A stretch of 5,431 nt of DNA, taken from positions 1-5,431 of the forward strand of contig CAYOAD010000238.1 in NCBI GenBank assembly GCA_964401845.1, read 5' to 3'. Shown here piece after piece: positions 1 to 5,271 of the stretch; position 1 is the stretch's first letter; the number at the start of each line of letters is the position of its first letter. Source of the DNA: CAYFKJ01 sp964401845 (GTDB lineage Bacteria; Pseudomonadota; Alphaproteobacteria; UBA2966). Both the position numbers and the translations under genes were made by a program. A model generated the notes under the pieces. That model made no database searches and was not told the DNA's origin. It worked only from the letters and a program-made list of their open reading frames with translations.

Positions 1-1164
1 ATCCACTTCATGAAGGTGGCGCGTTCGGGCTGGCGGCAGACCGTCGATATGCTGGACGTCGGCGACATCGACCGCATCGTCGAGGAATTCGGCCACGCCG
101 CCGTGCGCGCCCGGGAAGCGGGTTACGACGGCGTCGAGATCCACTCCGCCCACGCCTATACGCTGTCGTCATTTCTTTCGCGCCACAACCACAGGCGCGA
201 CGACTACACCGGCCGAACGCTGGAAGGCCGCCTGCACATGTTCGGCCGGGTGATGACGAAAATCCGCGAAAACGTCGGCAAGGATTTTCCGGTCGGTGTG
301 CGCTTCCTCGCGGAAGAGGTCGTGCGCGACGGCTACACCATCGAGGACGCCAAACCCATTGCCCTGCGCATGGCCCAACTGGGTGTCGATTACATCTCGC
401 TCTCGGTCGGCGGCAAATTCGAGGACGCCGTGCCGCGCGAGGGCCAGCCGCTCTATCCCTATACGGGCTATTCGGGCGACCGCTGCATGCCGGGGGACTG
501 GTACCCCGCCCTGCCCAACGCGCACCTGCCCGCCGCCATCAAGGAATACATAAACGGTCACGGCTATGACGTCCCGGTCGTCAGCGTCGGGAAGATCAGC
601 CGGCCCGACGAAGCGGAGGGCTTGCTACAGGAAGGCCGGGCCGACATCATCGGCATGGCGCGCCAATTGCTGGCCGATCCCGACTGGGTCGCCAAGGTCA
701 TGCAGGGACGCGCCGACGATATCGTCAAGTGCATCTACTGCAACGTCTGCAAGCAGCTCGACGGCAGCTTCCGTGAGGTCAACTGCTTCCTCTGGCCCAA
801 GGGCCGCCACCAAGCGCCCGATGACGATCCCACCGGCACGGCGCCGCACTGGGGCGACGATCAGGGCGCCTTGCAGGCCGAAGTCGACGCCAAGGGCCGG
901 GTCAAGCTCTCCTGGATCCCGGCGGAGGGCGCCGAAACGCGCATCTACGACATCTACCGCGCGGAGGAGAACGGCGATGTCTCCTGCGTCGAAGCGGTCA
1001 AGAAATCACACTACACCGATCCGCTGGCCCTCGGCGGGGTCGGGTATACTTATTACGTCAGGGCCGTCGGTTCGGATGGCCGGGCCAGTCCCCCCAGTAG
1101 TGCCGTGAGTATCACGCCACCCCTTCCGGATTACGCCAGCGAAAGAGCCGCCAGCCATGTCTGA
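1..1164 (+). CDS. Fe-S Old Yellow Enzyme-type NADH:flavin oxidoreductase with C-terminal FnIII-like domain (5' end missing)
   Basis: The reading frame is open from base 1 (Ile-His-Phe before the Met at 10), so that Met is internal and the true start lies upstream. OYE proteins usually have roughly 130-150 residues before this point. Counting from the Met at 10: AREAGYDGVEIHSAHAY (34-50) is the OYE barrel strand with its HxxH substrate-binding pair; GVRFLAEE (96-103) and VVSVGKIS..ADIIGMARQLLADPDW (190-226) are FMN-phosphate-side barrel motifs. Cysteines 241, 244, 247 and 259 give CxxCxxC-x11-C, the [4Fe-4S] pattern of the trimethylamine dehydrogenase/2,4-dienoyl-CoA reductase branch. Those relatives continue into an FAD/NAD(P) domain. 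Here about 85 residues of FnIII-like beta sequence follow instead (about 286-371). The 3' end overlaps the aryl-CoA ligase start by 8 nt, so the two are probably co-translated and act on the same cytoplasmic pathway, plausibly reducing an unsaturated CoA thioester. Family is confident; substrate is unknown. Confidence 0.88.
   Translation: MHFMKVARSGWRQTVDMLDVGDIDRIVEEFGHAAVRAREAGYDGVEIHSAHAYTLSSFLSRHNHRRDDYTGRTLEGRLHMFGRVMTKIRENVGKDFPVGVRFLAEEVVRDGYTIEDAKPIALRMAQLGVDYISLSVGGKFEDAVPREGQPLYPYTGYSGDRCMPGDWYPALPNAHLPAAIKEYINGHGYDVPVVSVGKISRPDEAEGLLQEGRADIIGMARQLLADPDWVAKVMQGRADDIVKCIYCNVCKQLDGSFREVNCFLWPKGRHQAPDDDPTGTAPHWGDDQGALQAEVDAKGRVKLSWIPAEGAETRIYDIYRAEENGDVSCVEAVKKSHYTDPLALGGVGYTYYVRAVGSDGRASPPSSAVSITPPLPDYASERAASHV
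730..786 (+). other. Four-cysteine [4Fe-4S] binding segment of the OYE protein
   Basis: Codons for Cys at 730, 739, 748 and 784 spell C-I-Y-C-N-V-C followed by eleven residues and C. In trimethylamine dehydrogenase and 2,4-dienoyl-CoA reductase the equivalent CIGCN-type segment binds a [4Fe-4S] cluster that passes electrons to FMN. All four ligands are present, so cluster binding is likely. That it is functional here is inferred. Confidence 0.8.
865..1122 (+). other. Fibronectin type III-like domain at the C-terminus of the OYE protein
   Basis: The stretch has the alternating beta-strand signature of FnIII modules: a strand with Trp (VKLSW), a strand ending IYDIYRAE, then HYTDPLALGGVGYTYYVRAV and a final strand VSITPP after an S/P-rich turn. 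The YTYYVRAV segment matches the strand-F consensus Y-x-Y-x-V-x-A. FnIII modules usually mediate binding rather than catalysis. The assignment rests on reading the pattern by eye, not on a profile search. Confidence 0.7.
1157..1164 (+). other. Start/stop overlap coupling the OYE and ligase genes
   Basis: ATGTCTGA contains the ligase start codon and, in another frame, the OYE stop codon TGA (1162-1164). An 8-nt overlap on the same strand indicates one transcript and probable translational coupling. Only a weak Shine-Dalgarno-like GAAAGAG lies upstream, at 1141-1147. Confidence 0.85.
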
Positions 1165-2818
1165 AAACCTCACGCCTTCCGGTGTCCCTTCTGTCCACGT
1201 CGACAGCTACGCCCGCGATCATCTGCCGCCTACCGATCAATGGCCGGAGATGGATTACCAAAGCGTGCCGGAGCTCGCCGCCTACAACGAGCGCATGAAC
1301 TGTGCCGCCGAATTACTGGACAAGCAGGCAGCGGTCCACGGCGACCGTCCGGTCATTCATTTCGAGGATACGACCTGGCGCTACAACGACCTGCTGACCA
1401 AGGCCAACCAAATCGCCCACGTGCTTGTGGATGAATTGGGCGTGGTGCCGGGCAACCGGGTTTTGATGCGCTCACCCAATAATCCGATGTACGTGGCGGC
1501 CTGGTTCGCCGTCATGAAGGTCGGTGCGGTCGCGGTCGCCACCATGCCGCTGCTGCGCGCCAAGGAACTCACCTACATCACGGAAAAAGCCGTCGTCGAA
1601 GTCGGCTTGTGCGACGGACGCCTGGCGGAGGAAATGGAAACCACTCTGGACCGTTCGGCCAATCTCAAGCGCGTGCTCTATTTCGGCAACCTCGGGCAGG
1701 ACGAAACCGCCGGTACGCTTGACGCATTGGCCGCAACCAAGCCCACCACCTTCGAGACCGTTGATACCGCCTGGGACGACGTCTGCCTGATCGCCTTCAC
1801 GTCCGGAACCACCGGCCAGGCCAAGGGCTGCATGCACTTTCACCGCGACATCATGGCGATCAACGATTGCTTCTCGCGCTATATCCTCAAGCCCGACCAG
1901 GACGACGTCTTTTGTGGCTCGCCGCCCATCGCCTTCACTTTCGGCCTCGGCGCCATGGTGACCTTCGCCATGCATGCCGGCGCTTCGACCGCTTTGTGCG
2001 AAGGCCCGGCGCCCGACGTCCTGATGGGCATTATCGAAAAACACCGTGCGACGATCTGTTTCACGGCGCCCACCGCCTTCCGGGTCATGACCGATTTGGT
2101 GGCCGACCACGACATCGGTTCGTTGAAGAAATGCGTCTCCGCCGGCGAGACCCTGCCGCTGCCAACCTTCCAGGGCTGGGAGAAGGCGACAGGCATCAAG
2201 ATCATCGATGGCTTGGGGGCCACCGAAATGCTGCATATCTTCATCGCCACATCGGGCGGCGATATCCATCCCGGCGCCACCGGCAAACCGATACCGGGCT
2301 ACCAGGCCCGTGTCATCGACGACGACGGCAACGAAGCACCGCCCGGCACCGTCGGCAGACTGGCGGTGAAAGGCCCGACCGGCTGCCGCTACCTCGACAA
2401 CGAGGAACGCCAGACCGCCTACGTGCAGGACGGCTGGAACCTTTCGGGTGACGCCTACCTGATGGACGAGGAAGGCTATTTCTGGTTCCAGGCCCGTACC
2501 GACGACATGATCATATCCGCGGGCTACAACATCTCCGGACCTGAGGTCGAAGCCTGCCTGCTGGACCACCCCATGGTCGCCGAATGCGGCGTCGTCGCCG
2601 CCCCCGATCCCGACCGCGGCTTCATCGTCAAGGCCTACGTCACCGTGCGCGAGGGCGGTGAAGCCAATGACGCCACGGTCAAGGAGTTGCAGGACTTCGT
2701 CAAAGCCGAAATCGCGCCCTACAAGTACCCCCGCGCCATCGAGTTCCTCGACGATATGCCGCGCACCGAAACCGGCAAGCTGCAGAGATTTAAGCTCAGG
2801 GAAATGGCGGCGGGCTGA
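1157..2818 (+). CDS. Aryl-CoA ligase (AMP-forming), 2-aminobenzoate/benzoate-CoA ligase type
   Basis: This 553-residue, full-length member of the acyl-adenylate-forming (ANL) family should convert an aromatic acid, ATP and CoA to aryl-CoA, AMP and PPi in the cytoplasm. The expected core motifs are in order: P-loop TSGTTGQAKG (215-224), DGLGATEM (351-358), SGDAYLMDEEGYFWFQARTDD with ribose-binding Asp432, the hinge region near AGYNISGPEVE (455-465), and PRTETGKLQRFK with catalytic Lys541. The N-terminus (ARDHLPPTDQWP; later NCAAELLD) and the CMHFHRD segment after the P-loop resemble 2-aminobenzoate-CoA ligases as I remember them, which favours anthranilate or a similar benzoate as substrate. 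The start at 1157 overlaps the upstream stop in ATGTCTGA and has a weak purine-rich GAAAGAG (1141-1147) ahead of it, so translational coupling is likely. Family is very sure; exact substrate is not. Confidence 0.93.
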   Translation: MSENLTPSGVPSVHVDSYARDHLPPTDQWPEMDYQSVPELAAYNERMNCAAELLDKQAAVHGDRPVIHFEDTTWRYNDLLTKANQIAHVLVDELGVVPGNRVLMRSPNNPMYVAAWFAVMKVGAVAVATMPLLRAKELTYITEKAVVEVGLCDGRLAEEMETTLDRSANLKRVLYFGNLGQDETAGTLDALAATKPTTFETVDTAWDDVCLIAFTSGTTGQAKGCMHFHRDIMAINDCFSRYILKPDQDDVFCGSPPIAFTFGLGAMVTFAMHAGASTALCEGPAPDVLMGIIEKHRATICFTAPTAFRVMTDLVADHDIGSLKKCVSAGETLPLPTFQGWEKATGIKIIDGLGATEMLHIFIATSGGDIHPGATGKPIPGYQARVIDDDGNEAPPGTVGRLAVKGPTGCRYLDNEERQTAYVQDGWNLSGDAYLMDEEGYFWFQARTDDMIISAGYNISGPEVEACLLDHPMVAECGVVAAPDPDRGFIVKAYVTVREGGEANDATVKELQDFVKAEIAPYKYPRAIEFLDDMPRTETGKLQRFKLREMAAG

Positions 2819-2821
2819 CGT

Positions 2822-3505
2822 TCAGGTCGGCGCGAAAATACTAAGCATGAACCACTGCGGGAAAGCCTTGATCTGAGCTTTCGCGCCGTCCAACTTGAGA
2901 TCTCCCGAGCGCACTGACTGGGCGATGCTGCGGCGTCCGAGCCAGACTTCCGACGCCACACGCACGGACGCCGTAACGTAGAGATCGACCTCGAAGCCCG
3001 GATCCTTCATGCAAAGGTCCGCCTCGCCGTGCTCGAAGACCAGCCACCAGCGTCCATATTTACTCGGCACGCCGGTTATCGCGAAGTGCACGGTGGTTCG
3101 GGTATCTTCCGGCAGAACCGTCGGATCGACCCGACGCTGGATGTCCCACATCAGCAGACTGGGGTCGAGGTCTCCCTCCTCCAGTTCCGGTTTGAGGAAG
3201 CGCTTGCCCCAGTGGCCGAGGCCTTCGATCAGCGGCGCCAGCTGTTCTCCGCCCTCGGTCAGATGATATTCCGAACCACGCCCGCTGACGGCCGGGCGGC
3301 GTTCGACGATGCCGGCGTACTCAAGCTCCTTGAGGCGCTGTGACAGCAACGACGGCGACATCAGGGGCACGCCCTTCTTGAGGTCGTTGAAGCGCGTGCT
3401 GCCGCAGATCAGTTCGCGCAACACCAATGGCGTCCAACGCTCCGCCACCACTTCCGCTGCTTTGGCGACGGGGCAGAACTGTCCGTAGGTCTTTTTTCTG
3501 GCCAT
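2822..3505 (-). CDS. HxlR-family winged-helix transcriptional regulator with C-terminal SCP2-like domain
   Basis: The product has 227 residues, about twice the length of a minimal HxlR protein (roughly 100-130). Residues about 8-105 are the winged helix: FCPVAKAAEVVAERWTPLVLRE with the family's N-terminal Cys (Cys11), then FNDLKKGVPLMSPSLLSQRLKELE (recognition helix) and the wing GIVERRPAVSGRGSEYHLTE. Residues about 125-225 resemble the SCP2 sterol-carrier fold found on some longer HxlR regulators: KYGRWWLVFEHGEADLC, DPGFEVDLYVTAS, VWLGRRSI, SGDLKLDGAK. SCP2 domains bind hydrophobic or acyl-CoA ligands, so this one may sense a pathway CoA ester (inference). The gene diverges from the acyl-CoA-dehydrogenase-like gene across a palindrome and converges on the ligase with 3 nt between stops. 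No Shine-Dalgarno precedes the ATG, and no other in-frame ATG or GTG occurs before the upstream stop at 3536-3538, so this start stands. Confidence 0.92.
   Translation of the reverse strand: MARKKTYGQFCPVAKAAEVVAERWTPLVLRELICGSTRFNDLKKGVPLMSPSLLSQRLKELEYAGIVERRPAVSGRGSEYHLTEGGEQLAPLIEGLGHWGKRFLKPELEEGDLDPSLLMWDIQRRVDPTVLPEDTRTTVHFAITGVPSKYGRWWLVFEHGEADLCMKDPGFEVDLYVTASVRVASEVWLGRRSIAQSVRSGDLKLDGAKAQIKAFPQWFMLSIFAPT
2828..2888. repeat. 10-bp inverted repeat with a long loop just past the ligase stop
   Basis: CGGCGCGAAA (2828-2837) and TTTCGCGCCG (2879-2888) are perfect reverse complements separated by 41 nt. A second, mutually exclusive hairpin, GAAAGC/GCTTTC (2861-2866 and 2877-2882), is nested at its right side. 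Both lie in the last codons of the HxlR gene, directly downstream of the ligase stop. A role at the 3' end of the ligase transcript is possible but unproven. Confidence 0.35.
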
Positions 3506-3514
3506 GACGGAGAG

Positions 3515-3544
3515 ATGATAGCGGCAACGCGCCCCCTAATCCAA
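3515..3544 (-). promoter_or_regulatory. Candidate sigma-70-like promoter for the HxlR gene, near-leaderless
   Basis: On the minus strand TTGGAT (3544-3539) and TATCAT (3520-3515; five of six bases of the -10 consensus) are separated by 18 nt. Only 9 nt separate the -10 box from the start codon, so transcription would begin at or within a few bases of the ATG. This agrees with the lack of a Shine-Dalgarno. The -35 box overlaps the edge of the dyad. The -35 match is poor, so confidence is moderate. Confidence 0.4.
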
Positions 3545-3561
3545 GTACAGATCTTGTACTT
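3543..3561. promoter_or_regulatory. Perfect 7-5-7 inverted repeat, probable HxlR operator
   Basis: AAGTACA-GATCT-TGTACTT is a perfect dyad with 7-bp arms and a 5-bp spacer, 37 nt upstream of the regulator start and 64 nt upstream of the flavoprotein start. Dimeric winged-helix regulators bind such dyads. Characterised HxlR-type regulators such as YodB recognise sites built from TACT/AGTA half-sites, which both arms contain. Its placement next to the regulator gene suggests autoregulation and shared control of both genes. Binding is inferred. Confidence 0.65.
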
Positions 3562-3566
3562 TTAAT
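3561..3566 (+). promoter_or_regulatory. Possible -10 element for the flavoprotein gene
   Basis: TTTAAT matches five of six bases of the -10 consensus and directly abuts the dyad. No acceptable -35 hexamer lies 16-18 nt upstream (the bases there read AATCCA), so the promoter may be weak or need an activator. If used, the operator would lie between the -35 and -10 positions, and the mRNA leader would be about 50 nt. Confidence 0.25.
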
Positions 3567-3611
3567 GCCGCCGCGCTTCCCCCATGTTCAGACTCACGGA
3601 ACAGCAAATCT

Positions 3612-3617
3612 AGGGGA
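3612..3617 (+). promoter_or_regulatory. Ribosome binding site of the flavoprotein gene
   Basis: AGGGGA lies 8 nt before the ATG at 3626. It is the clearest Shine-Dalgarno in the window and fixes that start codon. Confidence 0.7.
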
Positions 3618-3625
3618 CTGAGACC

Positions 3626-4756
3626 ATGATAGAAGAACTGACCAACTGCCTGAACATTGTCCGCGATGTCGGGCCGTCGTTCGCCGAGCGCGCTAAGGAG
3701 CGGGACGACAGCGACGATTTTGTTAAGGAAAACTACGAGGCCCTGAAGGCCGAACGTTTCTTTTCCGCCATGGTGCCGACCGAGTTCGGCGGCGGCGGCG
3801 CGATCCACAGCGAAATGTGCGAAGCCCTCAAGGCGCTGGCGGGTTACTGCCCGTCGACGGCGCTATCTTGCTCGATGCACCAGCATCTCATCGCGGCGGC
3901 TGTGTACAACCACCGCAACGGCAAGCCGGGGGCCAAACTGCTCGAAGCCGTCGCCGACAAGGAACTGGTGCTGGTCAGCACGGGTGCTACCGACTGGCTG
4001 GCCTCCAACGGCGTCGCCGTGAAGGTCGACGGCGGCTTTCGGGTCGATGCCCGCAAGATCTTCGCCAGCGGCAGCCCTGCGGGCGACATGCTGATCTCCA
4101 GCGCGCCCTACCAGGATCCGGAAGAAGGCTGGCAGGTTCTTCACTTCCCGGTGCCGTTCGCCGCCGAAGGCGTAAGCATCGAATATAACTGGAAGGCCAT
4201 GGGCATGCGGGGGACGGGCTCGAATACCGTCATTTATGACGACGTTTTCATCCCCGAGGACACCATTGCGCTGCGCCGGCCTCAGGGTGACTTCCATGCG
4301 GTCTGGAACGTCGTGCTGACGGTCGCCATGCCCCTGATCATGAGCGTCTATACCGGCATTGCCGAAAAAGCCGCGGCCATTGCCCGCGAAAAAGCGGCGA
4401 AGCGCCCCGACCCGTCGGCTACCTATTCCTTAGGCGAGATGGAAAACGCCCTGGTCACCGCCCAGGTCACTCACGCCTCGATGGTCGCCATCACCAACGA
4501 TTTCGACTTCAAGGCGGTCGACGAGACCTCAAACGCCATCCTGATCCGCAAGACCATCGTCGCCAACGCGGCCAAGCAGGCGGTCGAGAAGGCGATGGAA
4601 GCGGTCGGCGGCGCGGGTTACTTCCGGGCCACGGGGATCGAGCGGCTTTTGCGCGATGTCCATGCCTCGCAATATCATCCGCTGGCGGAAAAGAAGCAGC
4701 TTCTATTCACCGGCCGTATGGCCCAGGGTCTCGACCCGGTGGAGGCATTGAGCTGA
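3626..4756 (+). CDS. Acyl-CoA dehydrogenase-fold flavoprotein lacking the canonical catalytic Glu
   Basis: The 376-residue product has the usual acyl-CoA dehydrogenase length and domain order: an N-terminal helical domain (about 1-110, with VPTEFGGGG at 50-58), a central beta domain (about 111-220, with VSTGATDW, KIFASGSPAGD and WKAMGMRGTGSN at 189-200) and a C-terminal helical bundle with EAVGGAGYFRATGIERLLRD (325-344). In the medium-chain enzyme the C-terminal region continues IYEGT, whose Glu abstracts the alpha proton. The ungapped equivalent here is QYHPLAEKKQ, with Pro352 at the Glu position. No Glu is evident at the alternative isovaleryl-CoA dehydrogenase position either. The HPL..K segment is reminiscent of flavin monooxygenases of this fold (DszC-like) and of divergent acyl-CoA dehydrogenases. 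It may therefore oxidise or hydroxylate a CoA ester made by the neighbouring ligase (inference). It is divergent from the regulator and probably controlled by it. Confidence 0.88.
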   Translation: MIEELTNCLNIVRDVGPSFAERAKERDDSDDFVKENYEALKAERFFSAMVPTEFGGGGAIHSEMCEALKALAGYCPSTALSCSMHQHLIAAAVYNHRNGKPGAKLLEAVADKELVLVSTGATDWLASNGVAVKVDGGFRVDARKIFASGSPAGDMLISSAPYQDPEEGWQVLHFPVPFAAEGVSIEYNWKAMGMRGTGSNTVIYDDVFIPEDTIALRRPQGDFHAVWNVVLTVAMPLIMSVYTGIAEKAAAIAREKAAKRPDPSATYSLGEMENALVTAQVTHASMVAITNDFDFKAVDETSNAILIRKTIVANAAKQAVEKAMEAVGGAGYFRATGIERLLRDVHASQYHPLAEKKQLLFTGRMAQGLDPVEALS

Positions 4757-4763
4757 CGGCAAG

Positions 4764-5270
4764 CTAAATCGAGCGCTCCATGAGGATGGAGGGCAAGGCA
4801 ATATCCCGCCCCATCGGCACGCTGATGGGGCGGATCCGTTTAAAGCCCAGGGCGCCGTAGAAGCCTTCCGCGTTGAGACTGGAATAGCATTCGAAGCGCC
4901 CCACTCCGGCCGTCCTGGCCTCGGTTTCACAACGCGTATAGATCGCCCGCGCAACGCCGAGACCGGTACAATCGGCGCGCACGGCGAAATGTCGGATGTG
5001 CGCGAGATCTCCGGCGATTTCGCCGGTTCCCGGCCGCTCCATCGTCCAGCCGCCGCCGCCGACAAACCGGCCCTCGTCCCCCACCGCCACGTAATAGCTC
5101 CCCGATGAGAGCAATTTGGGATTGGCACGAGTCATCAGCGGTATGGCCGAAGCCAAAACGGCTTTGTGGTAGCTGGGCGCCATCAGCGCCGGATACGATG
5201 CCTTGAGCAAATCGGTCACACGGGCTTCGTCCGCCGGCGTAGACACCCTGATACGGAACCCACCCGGCAT
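4764..5270 (-). CDS. GNAT-family N-acetyltransferase
   Basis: This 168-residue, full-length protein has the GNAT order. The N-terminus IRVSTPADEARVTDLLKASYP is strand 1/helix 1. YVAVGDEGRFVGGGGWTME is the central sheet. HIRHFAVRADCTGLGVARAIYTRCE (91-115) is motif A, with a degenerate acetyl-CoA pyrophosphate loop CTGLGVA. YSSLNAEGFYGALGFKRI (129-146) is motif B with the typical Asn-x-x-(Gly)-Phe-Tyr-x-x-x-Gly-Phe. It should transfer an acetyl group from acetyl-CoA to an amine, but the acceptor cannot be read from sequence. The ATG at 5270-5268 lies 1 nt after the upstream gene's stop on the same strand, with only a weak GGA ahead of it, so translation is probably coupled to that gene. It converges on the flavoprotein gene with 7 nt between stops and is probably unrelated to the aryl-CoA genes. 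Confidence 0.88.
   Translation of the reverse strand: MPGGFRIRVSTPADEARVTDLLKASYPALMAPSYHKAVLASAIPLMTRANPKLLSSGSYYVAVGDEGRFVGGGGWTMERPGTGEIAGDLAHIRHFAVRADCTGLGVARAIYTRCETEARTAGVGRFECYSSLNAEGFYGALGFKRIRPISVPMGRDIALPSILMERSI
4806..4833. terminator. 10-bp perfect inverted repeat past the flavoprotein stop, possible terminator
   Basis: CCGCCCCATC (4806-4815) and GATGGGGCGG (4824-4833) pair perfectly around an 8-nt loop, a strong GC-rich stem. It lies 50 nt past the flavoprotein stop, inside the last codons of the convergent GNAT gene. No good T-run follows on either strand (GTTT at 4837-4840 is the nearest on +), so it may pause RNA polymerase or protect the 3' end rather than act as a classical intrinsic terminator. 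Confidence 0.4.
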
Positions 5271-5271
5271 T

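Larger units (their letters stand above)
3506..3625. promoter_or_regulatory. Divergent control region between the HxlR regulator and the flavoprotein gene
   Basis: This 120-bp gap is the only real intergenic space in the window and is locally AT-richer (about 3537-3566) than its surroundings. It must hold the promoters of both divergent genes. It contains a perfect dyad (3543-3561), a promoter-like pair facing the regulator, a weaker -10-like TTTAAT (3561-3566) facing the flavoprotein, and a good Shine-Dalgarno for the flavoprotein. Confidence 0.8.

Noticed and set aside
10..12. ATG at base 10 as the start of the OYE gene
   Set aside because: The frame is open to base 1, no ribosome binding site is visible, and the OYE barrel would lack its first third, so the Met is internal.
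169..561. A 130-codon open frame antisense to the OYE gene
   Set aside because: It lies opposite conserved OYE barrel motifs, and its translation has no family signature.
1472..2569. A 365-codon open frame antisense to the ligase gene
   Set aside because: It is a shadow frame caused by G/C bias at third codon positions. Its translation is rich in Gly, Arg and His without recognisable motifs, while the plus strand carries a complete ligase with all core motifs.
3585..3603. TGTTC-N9-GAACA inverted repeat upstream of the flavoprotein gene
   Set aside because: Arms of only 5 bp can occur by chance. The spacing is palindrome-like and it lies in the leader, but the 7-bp dyad at 3543-3561 is the better operator candidate.
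3863..4297. A 144-codon antisense open frame within the flavoprotein gene
   Set aside because: It overlaps the well-conserved central beta domain of the plus-strand gene and looks like a composition artefact.
4703..5128. A 141-codon minus-strand frame overlapping the GNAT gene
   Set aside because: The competing frame on the same strand contains clear GNAT motifs A and B; this one has none and runs into the flavoprotein 3' end.
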